64,000 bases of DNA from Euglena gracilis (taxonomy: Eukaryota; Euglenida; Euglenophyceae; Euglenales), in NCBI GenBank assembly GCA_039621445.1, contig CP154956.1, forward strand, positions 94,244,406 to 94,308,405. Reading direction: 5' to 3'. This document shows, piece by piece, positions 34,966-49,900 of this stretch. The stretch's first letter is position 1; the number at the start of each line of letters is the position of its first letter. The notes beneath the pieces are model-generated. The model did no database searches, was not told the origin of the DNA, and worked only from the letters and a program-made list of their open reading frames with translations. Position numbers and translations under genes: made by a program.

Positions 34966-37900
34966 GCAAACGTCATGGGGTGGGGCCTGCAAGATACTGA
35001 CGGCCACGCCCGAAGCAGGTGCCACTGCCGTATTTAGATATCCCCTCCCCGTTTGGCGATGAGGGGTGGCAAAGCACAGCTGCGTTTAGGTGGTTATTGA
35101 GTGTGCCTGTAGGATGACTCCTCTGATGCTCTGCCACTGAAATTCAGGATGGAATGGACAGTTGTCTGACAGGCCTGTGGGTTGGCATTCAAAAACCAAG
35201 GCAGTTCTAGGGGGGTTTGCACTCCCCGTTTGCCACAGTGTCTTAGCCTTCGTCCATCTGTTGCTCGGCATATGCCCAGACGCATCCGTGATGGTTTGAG
35301 ATCTGTTGGCTCTAGTTTCGATCTGTCATGAAACCACCTGCTGGCTGACATTGCATGTTGCTGCTGTTCTTCCCCGTCCCACGGGGGCCCTCACCGCCTT
35401 GCGTTGGGCTGGTCGTTTGGTGGTCGGTGGCGTGATGACAACCCATCCCTTAGCTGCATGCTGATCCCCCATGAGGCATTTATTTTTCAGCCTGAGGTCG
35501 TCCGCTGCCCCCCTACCTCTCGCCTGGCTTAGAGCTCACGCCAAAGGTTGGCCGTTTGATGGAGTGCCATGTATGATGTCCCTGTCGTCTGGGTGGTTGG
35601 CAGCCGGTGGAGCTAACTAACAACAGGCTCAGGCCAGGCTATTAACCGCAGTGATGATTTTCACACAGGATGCAGGTTTGTTTGTTTGGAGGCTTTCCTT
35701 GGCTTGAGTTCTCCTGTGCTTTCCGCCTCACAGCACAACACGTTGCAGCACACATCTTCTGCTGCCCTGTTCCAGAATGTCTGGTGCCAGAGGATGTGAA
35801 CACCTCCCACCTTTGACGGATTTGATGCAACCCTGTCCACACTGATTTTTAAACACTGGGCGTGGTTGGTTGGACTGCTTGTCTGTGCTCCACCCCACAC
35901 AAGTTGTTTATCTTTCTGGCACGCCGTGCTTATGAAAAGGCGTTTGCAAACGTCATGGGGTGGGGCCTGCACGACACTGACGGCCAGGCCCGAAGCAGGT
36001 CTCGGTGCCACTGCCGTATTTAGATCTCCCCTCCCCGTTTGGCGATGAGGGGTGGCAAAGCGGTCGCCAAGCAAGTGCCCCCAGCACAGCTGGGTTTGGG
36101 TGACCATTGGGTGGTGCCCGTGGGATGACCCCTCTGATGCTCTGCCACTGAGATTCAGGATGGAATGGACAGTTGTCTGACAGGCCTGTGGTTAGTTGGT
36201 ATTCGAAAACCAAGGCAGAGGTAGGGGGGTTTTGCACTCCCCGTTTGACACAGTGTCTTAGCCTTCGTCCATCCGTTGCTCGGCACATGCCCCGACGCAT
36301 CCGTGATGATTTGAGATCTTTTGGCTCTAGTTTCGATCTGTCATGAAACCACCTGCTAGCTGACATTGCATGTTGCTGCTGTTCTTCCCCGTCCCACGGG
36401 GGCCCTCACCGCCTTGCGTTGGGCTGGTCGTTTGGTGGTCGGTGGCGTGATGACAACCCATCCCTTAGCTGCATGCCGATCCCCCATGAGGCATTGATTT
36501 TTCAGCCTGAGGTCGTCCGCTGCCCCCCTACCTCTCGGCTGGCTTAGAGCTCACGCCAATGGTTGGCCGTTTGATGGAGTGCCATGTATGATGTCCCTGT
36601 CGTCTGGGTGGTTGGCAGCCGGTGGAGCTAACTAACAACAGGCTCAGGCCAGGCTATTGACCGCAGTGATGATTTTCACACAGGATGCAGGTTTGTTTGT
36701 TTGGAGGCTTTCCTTGGCTTGAGTTCTCCTGTGCTTTCCGCCTCACAGCACAACACGTTGCAGCACATATTTTCTGCCGCCCTGTTCCAGAATGTTTGGT
36801 GCCAGAGGATGTGAACACCTCCCACCTTTGACGGATTTGATGCAACCCTGTCCACACTGATTTTTAAACACTGGGCCTGGTTGGTTGGACTGCTTGTCTG
36901 TGCTCCACCCCACACAAGTTACAACTGCGCTGCCCCTCCTTTCTGGCACGCCGTGCTTATGAAAAGACGTTTGCAAACGTCATGGGGTGGGGCCTGCACG
37001 ACACTGACGGCCAGGCCCGAATCAGGTCTCGGTGCCACTGCCGTATTTAGATCTCCCCTCCCCGTTTGGCGATGAGGGGTGGCAAAGTGGTCGCCAAGCA
37101 AGTGCCCCCAGCACAGCTGGGTTTGGGTGACCATTGGGTGGTGCCCGTGGGATGACCCCTCTGATGCTCTGCCACTGAGATTCAGGATGGAATGGACAGT
37201 TGTCTGACAGGCCTGTGGTTAGCTGGTATTCGAAAACCAAGGCAGAGGTAGGGGGGGGGTTTTGCACTCCCCGTTTGCCACAGTGTCTTAGCCTTCGTCC
37301 ATCTGTTGCTCGGCATATGCCCAGACGCATCCGTGATGGTTTGAGATCTGTTGGCTCTAGTTTCGATCTGTCATGAAACCACCTGCTGGCTGACATTGCA
37401 TGTTGCTGCTGTCCTTCCCCGTCCCACGGGGGCCCTCACCGCCTTGCGTTGGGCTGGTCGTTTGGTGGTCGGTGGCGTGATGACAACCCATCCCTTAGCT
37501 GCATGCCGATCCCCCGTGAGGCATTTATTTTTCAGCCTGAGGTCGTCCGCTGCCCCTCTTACCTCTCGCCTGGCTTAGAGCTCACGCCAATGGTTGGCCG
37601 TTTGATGGAGTGCCATGTATGATGTCCCTGTCGTCTGGGTGGTTGGCAGCCGGTGGAGCTAACTAACAACAGGCTCAGGCCAGGCTATTGACCGCAGTGA
37701 TGATTTTCACACAGGATGCAGGTTTGTTTGTTTGGAGGCTTTCCTTGGCTTGAGTTCTCCTGTGCTTTCCGCCTCACAGCACAACACGTTGCAGCACACA
37801 TTTTCTGCCGCCCTGTTCCAGAATGTTTGGTGCCAGAGGATGTGAACACCTCCCACCTTTGACGGATTTGATGCAACCCTGTCAATACTGATTTTTAAAC

Positions 37901-40900
37901 ACTGGGCCTGGTTGGTTGGACTGCTTGTCTGTGCTCCACCCCACACAAGTTACAACTGCGCTGCCCCTCCTTTCTGGCACGCCGTGCTTATGAAAAGACG
38001 TTTGCAAACGTCATGGGGTGGGGCCTGCACGATACTGACCGCCAGGCCCGAAGCAGGTCTCGGTGCCACTGCCGTATTTAGATCTCCCCTCCCCGTTTGG
38101 CGATGAGGGGTGGCAAAGCGGTCGCCAAGCAAGTGCCCCCAGCACAGCTGGGTTTGGGTGACCATTGGGTGGTGCCCGTGGGATGACCCCTCTGATGCTC
38201 TGCCACTGAGATTCAGGATGGAATGGACAGTTGTCTGACAGGCCTGTGGTTAGTTGGTATTCGAAAACCAAGGCAGAGGTAGGGGGGTTTTGCACTCCCC
38301 GTTTGACACAGTGTCTTAGCCTTCGTCCATCTGTTGCTCGGCACATGCCCCGACGCATCCGTGATGATTTGAGATCTTTTGGCTCTAGTTTCGATCTGTC
38401 ATGAAACCACCTGCTAGCTGACATTGCATGTTGCTGCTGTTCTTCCCCGTCCCACGGGGGCCCTCACCGCCTTGCGTTGGGCTGGTCGTTTGGTGGTCGG
38501 TGGCGTGATGACAACCCATCCCTTAGCTGCATGCCGATCCCCCATGAGGCATTGATTTTTCAGCCTGAGGTCGTCCGCTGCCCCCCTACCTCTCGGCTGG
38601 CTTAGAGCTCACGCCAATGGTTGGCCGTTTGATGGAGTGCCATGTATGATGTCCCTGTCGTCTGGGTGGTTGGCAGCCGGTGGAGCTAACTAACAACAGG
38701 CTCAGGCCAGGCTATTGACCGCAGTGATGATTTTCACACAGGATGCAGGTTTGTTTGTTTGGAGGCTTTCCTTGGCTCGAGTTCTCCTGTGCTTTCCGCC
38801 TCACAGCACAACACGTTGCAGCACACATTTTCTGCCCTGTTCCAGAATGTTTGGTGCCAGAGGATGTGAACACCTCCCACCTTTGACGGATTTGATGCAA
38901 CCCTGTCCACACTGATTTTTAAACACTGGGCCTGGTTGGTTGGACTGCTTGTTTGTGCTCCACCCCACACAAGTTACAACTGCGCTGCCCCTCCTTTCTG
39001 GCACGCCGTGCTTATGAAAAGACGTTTGCAAACGTCATGGGGTGGGGCCTGCACGACACTGACGGCCAGGCCCGAATCAGGTCTCGGTGCCACTGCCGTA
39101 TTTAGATCTCCCTCCCCGTTTGGCGATGAGGGGTGGCAAAGTGGTCGCCAAGCAAGTGCCCCCAGCACAGCTGGGTTTGGGTGACCATTGGGTGGTGCCC
39201 GTGGGATGACCCCTCTGATGCTCTGCCACTGAGATTCAGGATGGAATGGACAGTTGTCTGACAGGCCTGTGGTTAGCTGGTATTCGAAAACCAAGGCAGA
39301 GGTAGGGGGGGGGTTTTGCACTCCCCGTTTGCCACAGTGTCTTAGCCTTCGTCCATCTGTTGCTCGGCATATGCCCAGACGCATCCGTGATGGTTTGAGA
39401 TCTGTTGGCTCTAGTTTCGATCTGTCATGAAACCACCTGCTGGCTGACATTGCATGTTGCTGCTGTCCTTCCCCGTCCCACGGGGGCCCTCACCGCCTTG
39501 CGTTGGGCTGGTCGTTTGGTGGTCGGTGGCGTGATGACAACCCATCCCTTAGCTGCATGCCGATCCCCCGTGAGGCATTTATTTTTCAGCCTGAGGTCGT
39601 CCGCTGCCCCTCTTACCTCTCGCCTGGCTTAGAGCTCACGCCAATGGTTGGCCGTTTGATGGAGTGCCATGTATGATGTCCCTGTCGTCTGGGTGGTTGG
39701 CAGCCGGTGGAGCTAACTAACAACAGGCTCAGGCCAGGCTATTGACCGCAGTGATGATTTTCACACAGGATGCAGGTTTGTTTGTTTGGAGGCTTTCCTT
39801 GGCTTGAGTTCTCCTGTGCTTTCCGCCTCACAGCACAACACGTTGCAGCACACATGTTCTGCCGCCCTGTTCCAGAATGTCTGGTGCCAGAGGATGTGAA
39901 CACCTCCCACCTTTGACGGATTTGATGCAACCCTGTCAATACTGATTTTTAAACACTGGGCCTGGTTGGTTGGACTGCTTGTCTGTGCTCCACCCCACAC
40001 AAGTTACAACTGCGCTGCCCCTCCTTTCTGGCACGCCGTGCTTATGAAAAGACGTTTGCAAACGTCATGGGGTGGGGCCTGCACGATACTGACCGCCAGG
40101 CCCGAAGCAGGTCTCGGTGCCACTGCCGTATTTAGATCTCCCCTCCCCGTTTGGCGATGAGGGGTGGCAAAGCGGTCGCCAAGCAAGTGCCCCCCAGCAC
40201 AGCTGGGTTTGGGTGCCATTGGGTGGCGCCCGTGGGATGACCCCTCTGATGCTCTGCCACTGAGATTCAGGATGGAATGGACAGTTGTCTGACAGGCCTG
40301 TGGTTAGTTGGTATTCGAAAACCAAGGCAGAGGTAGGGGGGTTTTGCACTCCCCGTTTGACACAGTGTCTTAGCCTTCGTCCATCTGTTGCTCGGCACAT
40401 GCCCCGACGCATCCGTGATGATTTGAGATCTTTTGGCTCTAGTTTCGATCTGTCATGAAACCACCTGCTAGCTGACATTGCATGTTGCTGCTGTTCTTCC
40501 CCGTCCCACGGGGGCCCTCACCGCCTTGCGTTGGGCTGGTCGTTTGGTGGTCGGTGGCGTGATGACAACCCATCCCTTAGCTGCATGCCGATCCCCCATG
40601 AGGCATTGATTTTTCAGCCTGAGGTCGTCCGCTGCCCCCCTACCTCTCGGCTGGCTTAGAGCTCACGCCAATGGTTGGCCGTTTGATGGAGTGCCATGTA
40701 TGATGTCCCTGTCGTCTGGGTGGTTGGCAGCCGGTGGAGCTAACTAACAACAGGCTCAGGCCAGGCTATTGACCGCAGTGATGATTTTCACACAGGATGC
40801 AGGTTTGTTTGTTTGGAGGCTTTCCTTGGCTCGAGTTCTCCTGTGCTTTCCGCCTCACAGCACAACACGTTGCAGCACACATTTTCTGCCGCCCTGTTCC

Positions 40901-43900
40901 AGAATGTTTGGTGCCAGAGGATGTGAACACCTCCCACCTTTGACGGATTTGATGCAACCCTGTCCACACTGATTTTTAAACACTGGGCGTGGTTGGTTGG
41001 ACTGCTTGTCTGTGCTCCACCCCACACAAGTTACAACTGCGCTGCCCCTCTTTTCTGGCACGCCGTGCTTATGAAAAGACGTTTGCAAACGTCATGGGGT
41101 GGGGCCTGCACGACACTGACGGCCAGGCCCGAATCAGGTCTCGGTGCCACTGCCGTATTTAGATCTCCCTCCCCGTTTGGCGATGAGGGGTGGCAAAGCG
41201 GTCGCCAAGCAAGTGCCCCCAGCACAGCTGGGTTTGGGTGGCCATTGGGTGGTGCCCGTGGGATGACCCCTCTGATGCTCTGCCACTGAGATTCAGGATG
41301 GAATGGACAGTTGTCTGACAGGCCTGTGGTTAGTTGGTATTCGAAAACCAAGGCAGAGGTAGGGGGGGTTTGCACTCCCCGTTTGCCACAGTGTCTTAGC
41401 CTTCGTCCATCTGTTGCTCGGCATATGCCCAGAAGCATCCGTGATGGTTTGAGATCTGTTGGCTCTAGTTTCGATCTGTCATGAAACCACCTGCTGGCTG
41501 ACATTGCATGTTGCTGCTGTCCTTCCCCGTCCCACGGGGGCCCTCACCGCCTTGCGTTGGGCTGGTCGTTTGGTGGTCGGTGGCGTGATGACAACCCATC
41601 CCTTAGCTGCATGCCGATCCCCCGTGAGGCATTTATTTTTCAGCCTGAGGTCGTCCGCTGCCCCTCTTACCTCTCGCCTGGCTTAGAGCTCACGCCAATG
41701 GTTGGCCGTTTGATGGAGTGCCATGTATGATGTCCCTGTCGTCTGGGTGGTTGGCAGCCCGTGGAGCTAACTAACAACAGGCTCAGGCCAGGCTATTGAC
41801 CGCAGTGATGATTTTCACACAGGATGCAGGTTTGTTTGTTTGGAGGCTTTCCTTGGCTTGAGTTCTCCTGTGCTTTCCGCCTCACAGCACAACACGTTGC
41901 AGCACACATTTTCTGCCGCCCTGTTCCAGAATGTCTGGTGCCAGAGGATGTGAACACCTCCCACCTTTGACGGATTTGATGCAACCCTGTCCACACTGAT
42001 TTTTAAACACTGGGCCTGGTTGGTTGGATTGCTTGTCTGTGCTCCACCCCACACAAGTTACAACTGCGCTGCCCCTCCTTTCTGGCACGCCGTGCTTATG
42101 AAAAGGCGTTTGCAAACGTCATGGGGTGGGGCCTGCACGATACTGACCGCCAGGCCCGAAGCAGGTCTCGGTGCCACTGCCGTATTTAGATCTCCCTCCC
42201 CGTTTGGCGATGAGGGGTGGCAAAGCGGTCGCCAAGCAAGTGCCCCCAGCACAGCTGGGTTTGGGTGGCCATTGGGTGGTGCCCGTGGGATGACCCCTCT
42301 GATGCTCTGCCACTGAGATTCAGGATGGAATGGACAGTTGTCTGACAGGCCTGTGGTTAGTTGGTATTCGAAAACCAAGGCAGAGGTAGGGGGGTTTTGC
42401 ACTCCCCGTTTGACACAGTGTCTTAGCCTTCGTCCATCTGTTGCTCGGCACATGCCCCGAACGCATCCGTGATGATTTGAGATCTGTTGGCTCTAGTTTC
42501 GATCTGTCATGAAACCACCTGCTGGCTGACATTGCATGTTGCTGCTGTTCTTCCCCGTCCCACGGGGGCCCTCACCGCCTTGCGTTGGGCTGGTCGTTTG
42601 GTGGTCGGTGGCGTGATGACAACCCATCCCTTAGCTGCATGCCGATCCCCCGTGAGGCATTGATTTTTCAGCCTGAGGTCGTCCGCTGCCCCCCCTACCT
42701 CTCGCCTGGCTTAGAGCTCACGCCAATGGTTGGCCGTTTGATGGAGTGCCATGTATGATGTCCCTGTCGTCTGGGTGGTTGGCAGCCGGTGGAGCTAACT
42801 AACAACAGGCTCAGGCCAGGCTATTGACCGCAGTGATGATTTTCACACAGGATGCAGGTTTGTTTGTTTGGAGGCTTTCCTTGGCTTGAGTTCTCCTGTG
42901 CTTTCCGCACAGCACAACACGTTGCAGCACACATTTTCTGCCGCCCTGTTCCAGAATGTCTGGTGCCAGAGGATGTGAACACCTCCCACCTTTGACGGAT
43001 TTGATGCAACCCTGTCCAATACTGATTTTTAAACACTGGGCCTGGTTGGTTGGACTGCTTGTTTGTGCTCCACCCCACACAAGTTTACAAATGGGCTTCC
43101 CCTCTTTTCTCGCACGCCGTGCTTATGAAAAGTCGTTTGCAAGCGTGATGGGGTTGGGCCTGCGCGAGACTGACGGCCATGCCCGAAGCAGGTCTCGGTG
43201 CCACTGCCGTATTTAGATCTCCCTCCCCGTTTGGCGATGAGGGGTGGCAAAGCGGTCGCCAAGCAAGTGCCCCCAGCACAGCTGGGTTTGGGTGGCCATT
43301 GGGTGGTGCCCGTGGGATGACCCCTCTGATGCTCTGCCACTGAGATTCAGGATGGAATGGACAGTTGTCTGACAGGCCTGTGGTTAGTTGGTATTCGAAA
43401 ACCAAGGCAGAGGTAGGGGGGGTTTGCACTCCCCGTTTGCCACAGTGTCTTAGCCTTCGTCGATCTGTTGCTCGGCATATGCCCAGACGCATCCGTGATG
43501 ATTTGAGATCTGTTGGCTCTAGTTTCGATCTGTCATGAAACCACCTGCTGGCTGACATTGCATGTTGCTGCTGTTCTTCCCCGTCCCACGGGGGCCCTCA
43601 CCGCCTTGCGTTGGGCTGGTCGTTTGGTGGTCGGTGGCGTGATGACAACCCATCCCTTAGCTGCATGCCGATCCCCCGTGAGGCATTGATTTTTCAGCCT
43701 GAGGTCGTCCGCTGCCCCTCTTACCTCTCGCCTGGCTTAGAGCTCACGCCAATGGTTGGCCGTTTGATGGAGTGCCATGTATGATGTCCCTGTCGTCTGG
43801 GTGGTTGGCAGCCGGTGGAGCTAACTAACAACAGGCTCAGGCCAGGCTATTGACCGCAGTGATGATTTTCACACAGGATGCAGGTTTGTTTGTTTGGAGG

Positions 43901-46900
43901 CTTTCCTTGGCTCGAGTTCTCCTGTGCTTTCCGCCTCACAGCACAACACGTTGCAGCACACATTTTCTGCCGCCCTGTTCCAGAATGTCTGGTGCCAGAG
44001 GATGTGAACACCTCCCACCTTTGACGGATTTGATGCAACCCTGTCCACTGATTTTTAAACACTGGGCCTGGTTGGTTGGACTGCTTGTCTGTGCTCCACC
44101 CCACACAAGTTGTTTACAATTGTGCTGCCCTCTTTTCTGGCACGCCGTGCTTATGAAAAGGCGTTTGCAAACGTCATGGGGTGGGGCCTGCACGACACTG
44201 ACGGCCAGGCCCGAATCAGGTCTCGGTGCCACTGCCGTATTTAGATCTCCCCTCCCCGTTTGGCGATGAGGGGTGGCAAAGCGGTCGCCAAGCAAGTGCC
44301 CCCAGCACAGCTGGGTTTGGGTGGCCCGTGGGTGGTGCCCGTGGGATGCCCCCTATGATGCTCTGCTACTGAGATTCAGGGGGGAATGGACAGCTGGCTC
44401 ACAGGCCTGTGGTTAGTTGGTATTCGAAAACCAAGGCAGAGGTAGGGGGGTTTTGCACTCCCCGTTTGACACAGTGTCTTAGCCTTCGTCCATCTGTTGC
44501 TCGGCACATGCCCCGACGCATCCGTGATGATTTGAGATCTTTTGGCTCTAGTTTCGATCTGTCATGAAACCACCTGCTAGCTGACATTGCATGTTGCTGC
44601 TGTTCTTCTCAGTCCCACGGGGGCCCTCACCGCCTTCCGTTGGGATGGTCGTTTGGTGGTCGGTGGCGCGATGACAACCCATCCCTTAGCTGCATGCCGA
44701 TCACCCAGGTGAGGCATGTATTTTTCAGTATTGCTGAGGTCGTCCGCTGCCCCCCCTACCTCTTGCCTGGCTTAGAGCTCACGCCAATGGTTGGCCGTTT
44801 GATGGAGTGCCATGTATGATGTCCCTGTCGTCTGGGTGGTTGGCAGCCGGTGGAGCTAACTAACAACAGGCTCAGGCCAGGCTATTGACCGCAGTGATGA
44901 TTTTCACACAGGATGCAGGTTTGTTTGTTTGGAGGCTTTCCTTGGCTTGAGTTCTCCTGTGCTTTCCGCCTCACAGCACAACACGTTGCAGCACACATTT
45001 TCTGCCGCCCTGTTCCAGAATGTTTGGTGCCAGAGGATGTGAACACCTCCCACCTTTGACGGATTTGATGCAACCCTGTCACACTGATTTTTAAACACTG
45101 GGCCTGGTTGGTTGGACTGCTTGTCTGTGCTCCACCCCACACAAGTTACAACTGCGCTGCCCCTCTTTTCTGGCACGCCGTGCTTATGAAAAGGCGTTTG
45201 CAAACGTAATGGGGTGGGGCCTGCACGACACTGACGGCCAGGCCCGAATCAGGTCTCGGTGCCACTGCCGTATTTAGATCTCCCCTCCCCGTTTGGCGAT
45301 GAGGGGTGGCAAAGCGGTCGCCAAGCAAGTGCCCCCAGCACAGCTGGGTTTGGGTGACCATTGGGTGGTGCCCGTGGGATGACCCCTCTGATGCTCTGCC
45401 ACTGAGATTCAGGATGGAATGGACAGTTGTCTGACAGGCCTGTGGTTAGTTGGTATTCGAAAACCAAGGCAGAGGTAGGGGGGGGTTTTGCACTCCCCGT
45501 TTGCCACAGTGTCTTAGCCTTCGTCCATGTTGCTCGGCATATGCCCAGACACATCCGTGATGGTTTGAGATCAGTTGGCTCTAGTTTCGATCTGTCATGA
45601 AATCACCTGCTGGCTGACATTGCATGTTGCTGCTGTTCTTCCCTGTCCCACGGGGGCCCTCACCGCCTTGCGTTGGGCTGGTCGTTTGGTGGTCGGTGGC
45701 GTGATGACAACCCATCCCTTAGCTGCATGCCGATCCCCCGTGAGGCATTGATTTTTCAGCCTGAGGTCGTCCGCTGCCCCCCTACCTCTCGGCTGGCTTA
45801 GAGCTCACGCCAATGGTTGGCCGTTTGATGGAGTGCCATGTATGATGTCCCTGTCGTCTGGGTGGTTGGCAGCCGGTGGAGCTAACTAACAACAGGCTCA
45901 GGCCAGGCTATTGACCGCAGTGATGATTTTCACACAGGATGCAGGTTTGTTTGTTTGGAGGCTTTCCTTGGCTTGAGTTCTCCTGTGCTTTCCGCCTCAC
46001 AGCACAACACGTTGCAGCACACATTTTCTGCCGCCCTGTTCCAGAATGTCTGGTGCCAGAGGATGTGAACACCTCCCACCTTTGACGGATTTGATGCAAC
46101 CCTGTCCACACTGATTTTTAAACACTGGGCCTGGTTGGTTGGATTGCTTGTCTGTGCTCCACCCCACACAAGTTACAACTGCGCTGCCCCTCTTTTCTGG
46201 CACGCCGTGCTTATGAAAAGGCGTTTGCAAACGTCATGGGGTGGGGCCTGCACGACACTGACGGCCAGGCCCGAATCAGGTCTCGGTGCCACTGCCGTAT
46301 TTAGATCTCCCCTCCCCGTTTGGCGATGAGGGGTGGCAAAGCGGTCGCCAAGCAAGTGCCCCCAGCACAGCTGGGTTTGGGTGGCCATTGGGTGGTGCCC
46401 GTGGGATGACTCCTCTGATGCTCTGCCACTGAGATTCAGGATGGAATGGACAGTTGTCTGACAGGCCTGTGGTTAGTTGGTATTCGAAAACCAAGGCAGA
46501 GGTAGGGGGGTTTTGCACTCCCCGTTTGACACAGTGTCTTAGCCTTCGTCCATCTGTTGCTCGGCACATGCCCCGACGCATCCGTGATGATTTGAGATCT
46601 TTTGGCTCTAGTTTCGATCTGTCATGAAACCACCTGCTAGCTGACATTGCATGTTGCTGCTGTTCTTCCCCGTCCCACGGGGGCCCTCACCGCCTTGCGT
46701 TGGGCTGGTCGTTTGGTGGTCGGTGGCGTGATGACAACCCATCCCTTAGCTGCATGCCGATCCCCCGTGAGGCATTTATTTTTCAGCCTGAGGTCGTCCG
46801 CTGCCCCCCTACCTCTTGCCTGGCTTAGAGCTCACGCCAATGGTTGGCCGTTTGATGGAGTGCCATGTATGATGTCCCTGTCGTCTGGGTGGTTGGCAGC

Positions 46901-49900
46901 CGGTGGAGCTAACTAACAACAGGCTCAGGCCAGGCTATTGACCGCAGTGATGATTTTCACACAGGATGCAGGTTTGTTTGTTTGGAGGCTTTCCTTGGCT
47001 TGAGTTCTCCTGTGCTTTCCGCCTCACAGCACAACACGTTGCAGCACACATTTTCTGCCGCCCTGTTCCAGAATGTTTGGTGCCAGAGGATGTGAACACC
47101 TCCCACCTTTGACGGATTTGATGCAACCCTGTCCACACTGATTTTTAAACACTGGGCGTGGTTGGTTGGACTGCTTGTCTGTGCTCCACCCCACACAAGT
47201 TACAACTGCGCTGCCCCTCTTTTCTGGCACGCCGTGCTTATGAAAAGGCGTTTGCAAACGTAATGGGGTGGGGCCTGCACGACACTGACGGCCAGGCCCG
47301 AATCAGGTCTCGGTGCCACTGCCGTATTTAGATCTCCCCTCCCCGTTTGGCGATGAGGGGTGGCAAAGCGGTCGCCAAGCAAGTGCCCCCAGCACAGCTG
47401 GGTTTGGGTGACCATTGGGTGGTGCCCGTGGGATGACCCCTCTGATGCTCTGCCACTGAGATTCAGGATGGAATGGACAGTTGTCTGACAGGCCTGTGGC
47501 TAGTTGGTATTCGAAAACCAAGGCAGAGGTAGGGGGGGGTTTTGCACTCCCCGTTTGCCACAGTGTCTTAGCCTTCGTCCATGTTGCTCGGCATATGCCC
47601 AGACGCATCCGTGATGGTTTGAGATCTGTTGGCTCTAGTTTCGATCTGTCATGAAACCACCTGCTGGCTGACATTGCATGTTGCTGCTGTTCTTCCCCGT
47701 CCCACGGGGGCCCTCACCGCCTTGCGTTGGGCTGGTCGTTTGGTGGTCGGTGGCGTGATGACAACCCATCCCTTAGCTGCATGCCGATCCCCCGTGAGGC
47801 ATTGATTTTTCAGCCTGAGGTCGTCCGCTGCCCCCCTACCTCTCGCCTGGCTTAGAGCTCACGCCAATGGTTGGCCGTTTGATGGAGTGCCATGTATGAT
47901 GTCCCTGTTGTCTGGGTGGTTGGCAGCCGGTGGAGCTAACTAACAACAGGCTCAGGCCAGGCTATTGACCGCAGTGATGATTTTTACACAGGTTGGAGGT
48001 TTGTTTGTTTGGAGGCTTTCTTTGGCTCGAGTTCTCTTGTGCTTTCCGCCTCACAGCACAACACGTTGCAGCACACATTTTCTGCCGCCCTGTTCCAGAA
48101 TGTCTGGTGCCAGAGGATGTGAACACCTCCCACCTTTGACGGATTTGATGCAACCCTGTCAATACTGATTTTTAAACACTGGGCCTGGTTGGTTGGACTG
48201 CTTGTCTGTGCTCCACCCCACACAAGTTACAACTGCGCTGCCCCTCTTTTCTGGCACGCCGTGCTTATGAAAAGGCGTTTGCAAACGTAATGGGGTGGGG
48301 CCTGCACGACACTGACGGCCAGGCCCGAATCAGGTCTCGGTGCCACTGCCGTATTTAGATCTCCCCTCCCCGTTTGGCGATGAGGGGTGGCAAAGCGGTC
48401 GCCAAGCAAGTGCCCCCAGCACAGCTGGGTTTGGGTGACCATTGGGTGGTGCCCGTGGGATGACCCCTCTGATGCTCTGCCACTGAGATTCAGGATGGAA
48501 TGGACAGTTGTCTGACAGGCCTGTGGTTAGTTGGTATTCGAAAACCAAGGCAGAGGTAGGGGGGGGTTTTGCACTCCCCGTTTGCCACAGTGTCTTAGCC
48601 TTCGTCCATGTTGCTCGGCATATGCCCAGACACATCCGTGATGGTTTGAGATCTGTTGGCTCTAGTTTCGATCTGTCATGAAATCACCTGCTGGCTGACA
48701 TTGCATGTTGCTGCTGTTCTTCCCCGTCCCACGGGGGCCCTCACCGCCTTGCGTTGGGCTGGTCGTTTGGTGGTCGGTGGCGTGATGACAACCCATCCCT
48801 TAGCTGCATGCCGATCCCCCGTGAGGCATTGATTTTTCAGCCTGAGGTCGTCCGCTGCCCCTCTTACCTCTCGCCTGGCTTAGAGCTCACGCCAATGGTT
48901 GGCCGTTTGATGGAGTGCCATGTATGATGTCCCTGTCGTCTGGGTGGTTGGCAGCCGGTGGAGCTAACTAACAACAGGCTCAGGCCAGGCTATTGACCGC
49001 AGTGATGATTTTTACACAGGTTGGAGGTTTGTTTGTTTGGAGGCCTTCTTTGGCTCGAGTTCTCTTGTACTTTCCGCCTCACAGCACAACACGTTGCAGC
49101 ACACATTTTCTGCCGCCCTGTTCCAGAATGTCTGGTGCCAGAGGATGTGAACACCTCCCACCTTTGACGGATTTGATGCAACCCTGTCAATACTGATTTT
49201 TACACACTGGGCGTGGTTGGTTGGATTGCTTGTCTGTGCTCCACCCCACACAAGTTACAACTGCGCTGCCCCTCTTTTCTGGCACGCCGTGCTTATGAAA
49301 AGACGTTTGCAAACGTCATGGGGTGGGGCCTGCACGATACTGACCGCCAGGCCCGAAGCAGGTCTCGGTGCCACTGCCGTATTTAGATCTCCCCTCCCCG
49401 TTTGGCGATGAGGGGTGGCAAAGCGGTCGCCAAGCAAGTGCCCCCAGCACAGCTGGGTTTGGGTGACCATTGGGTGGTGCCCGTGGGATGACCCCTCTGA
49501 TGCTCTGCCACTGAGATTCAGGATGGAATGGACAGTTGTCTGACAGGCCTGTGGTTAGTTGGTATTCGAAAACCAAGGCAGAGGTAGGGGGGGTTTGCAC
49601 TCCCCGTTTGCCACAGTGTCTTAGCCTTCGTCCATCTGTTGCTCGGCATATGCCCAGAAGCATCCGTGATGGTTTGAGATCTGTTGGCTCTAGTTTCGAT
49701 CTGTCATGAAACCACCTGCTGGCTGACATTGCATGTTGCTGCTGTTCTTCCCCGTCCCACGGGGGCCCTCACCGCCTTGCGTTGGGCTGGTCGTTTGGTG
49801 GTCGGTGGCGTGATGACAACCCATCCCTTAGCTGCATGCCGATCCCCCGTGAGGCATTGATTTTTCAGCCTGAGGTCGTCCGCTGCCCCTCTTACCTCTC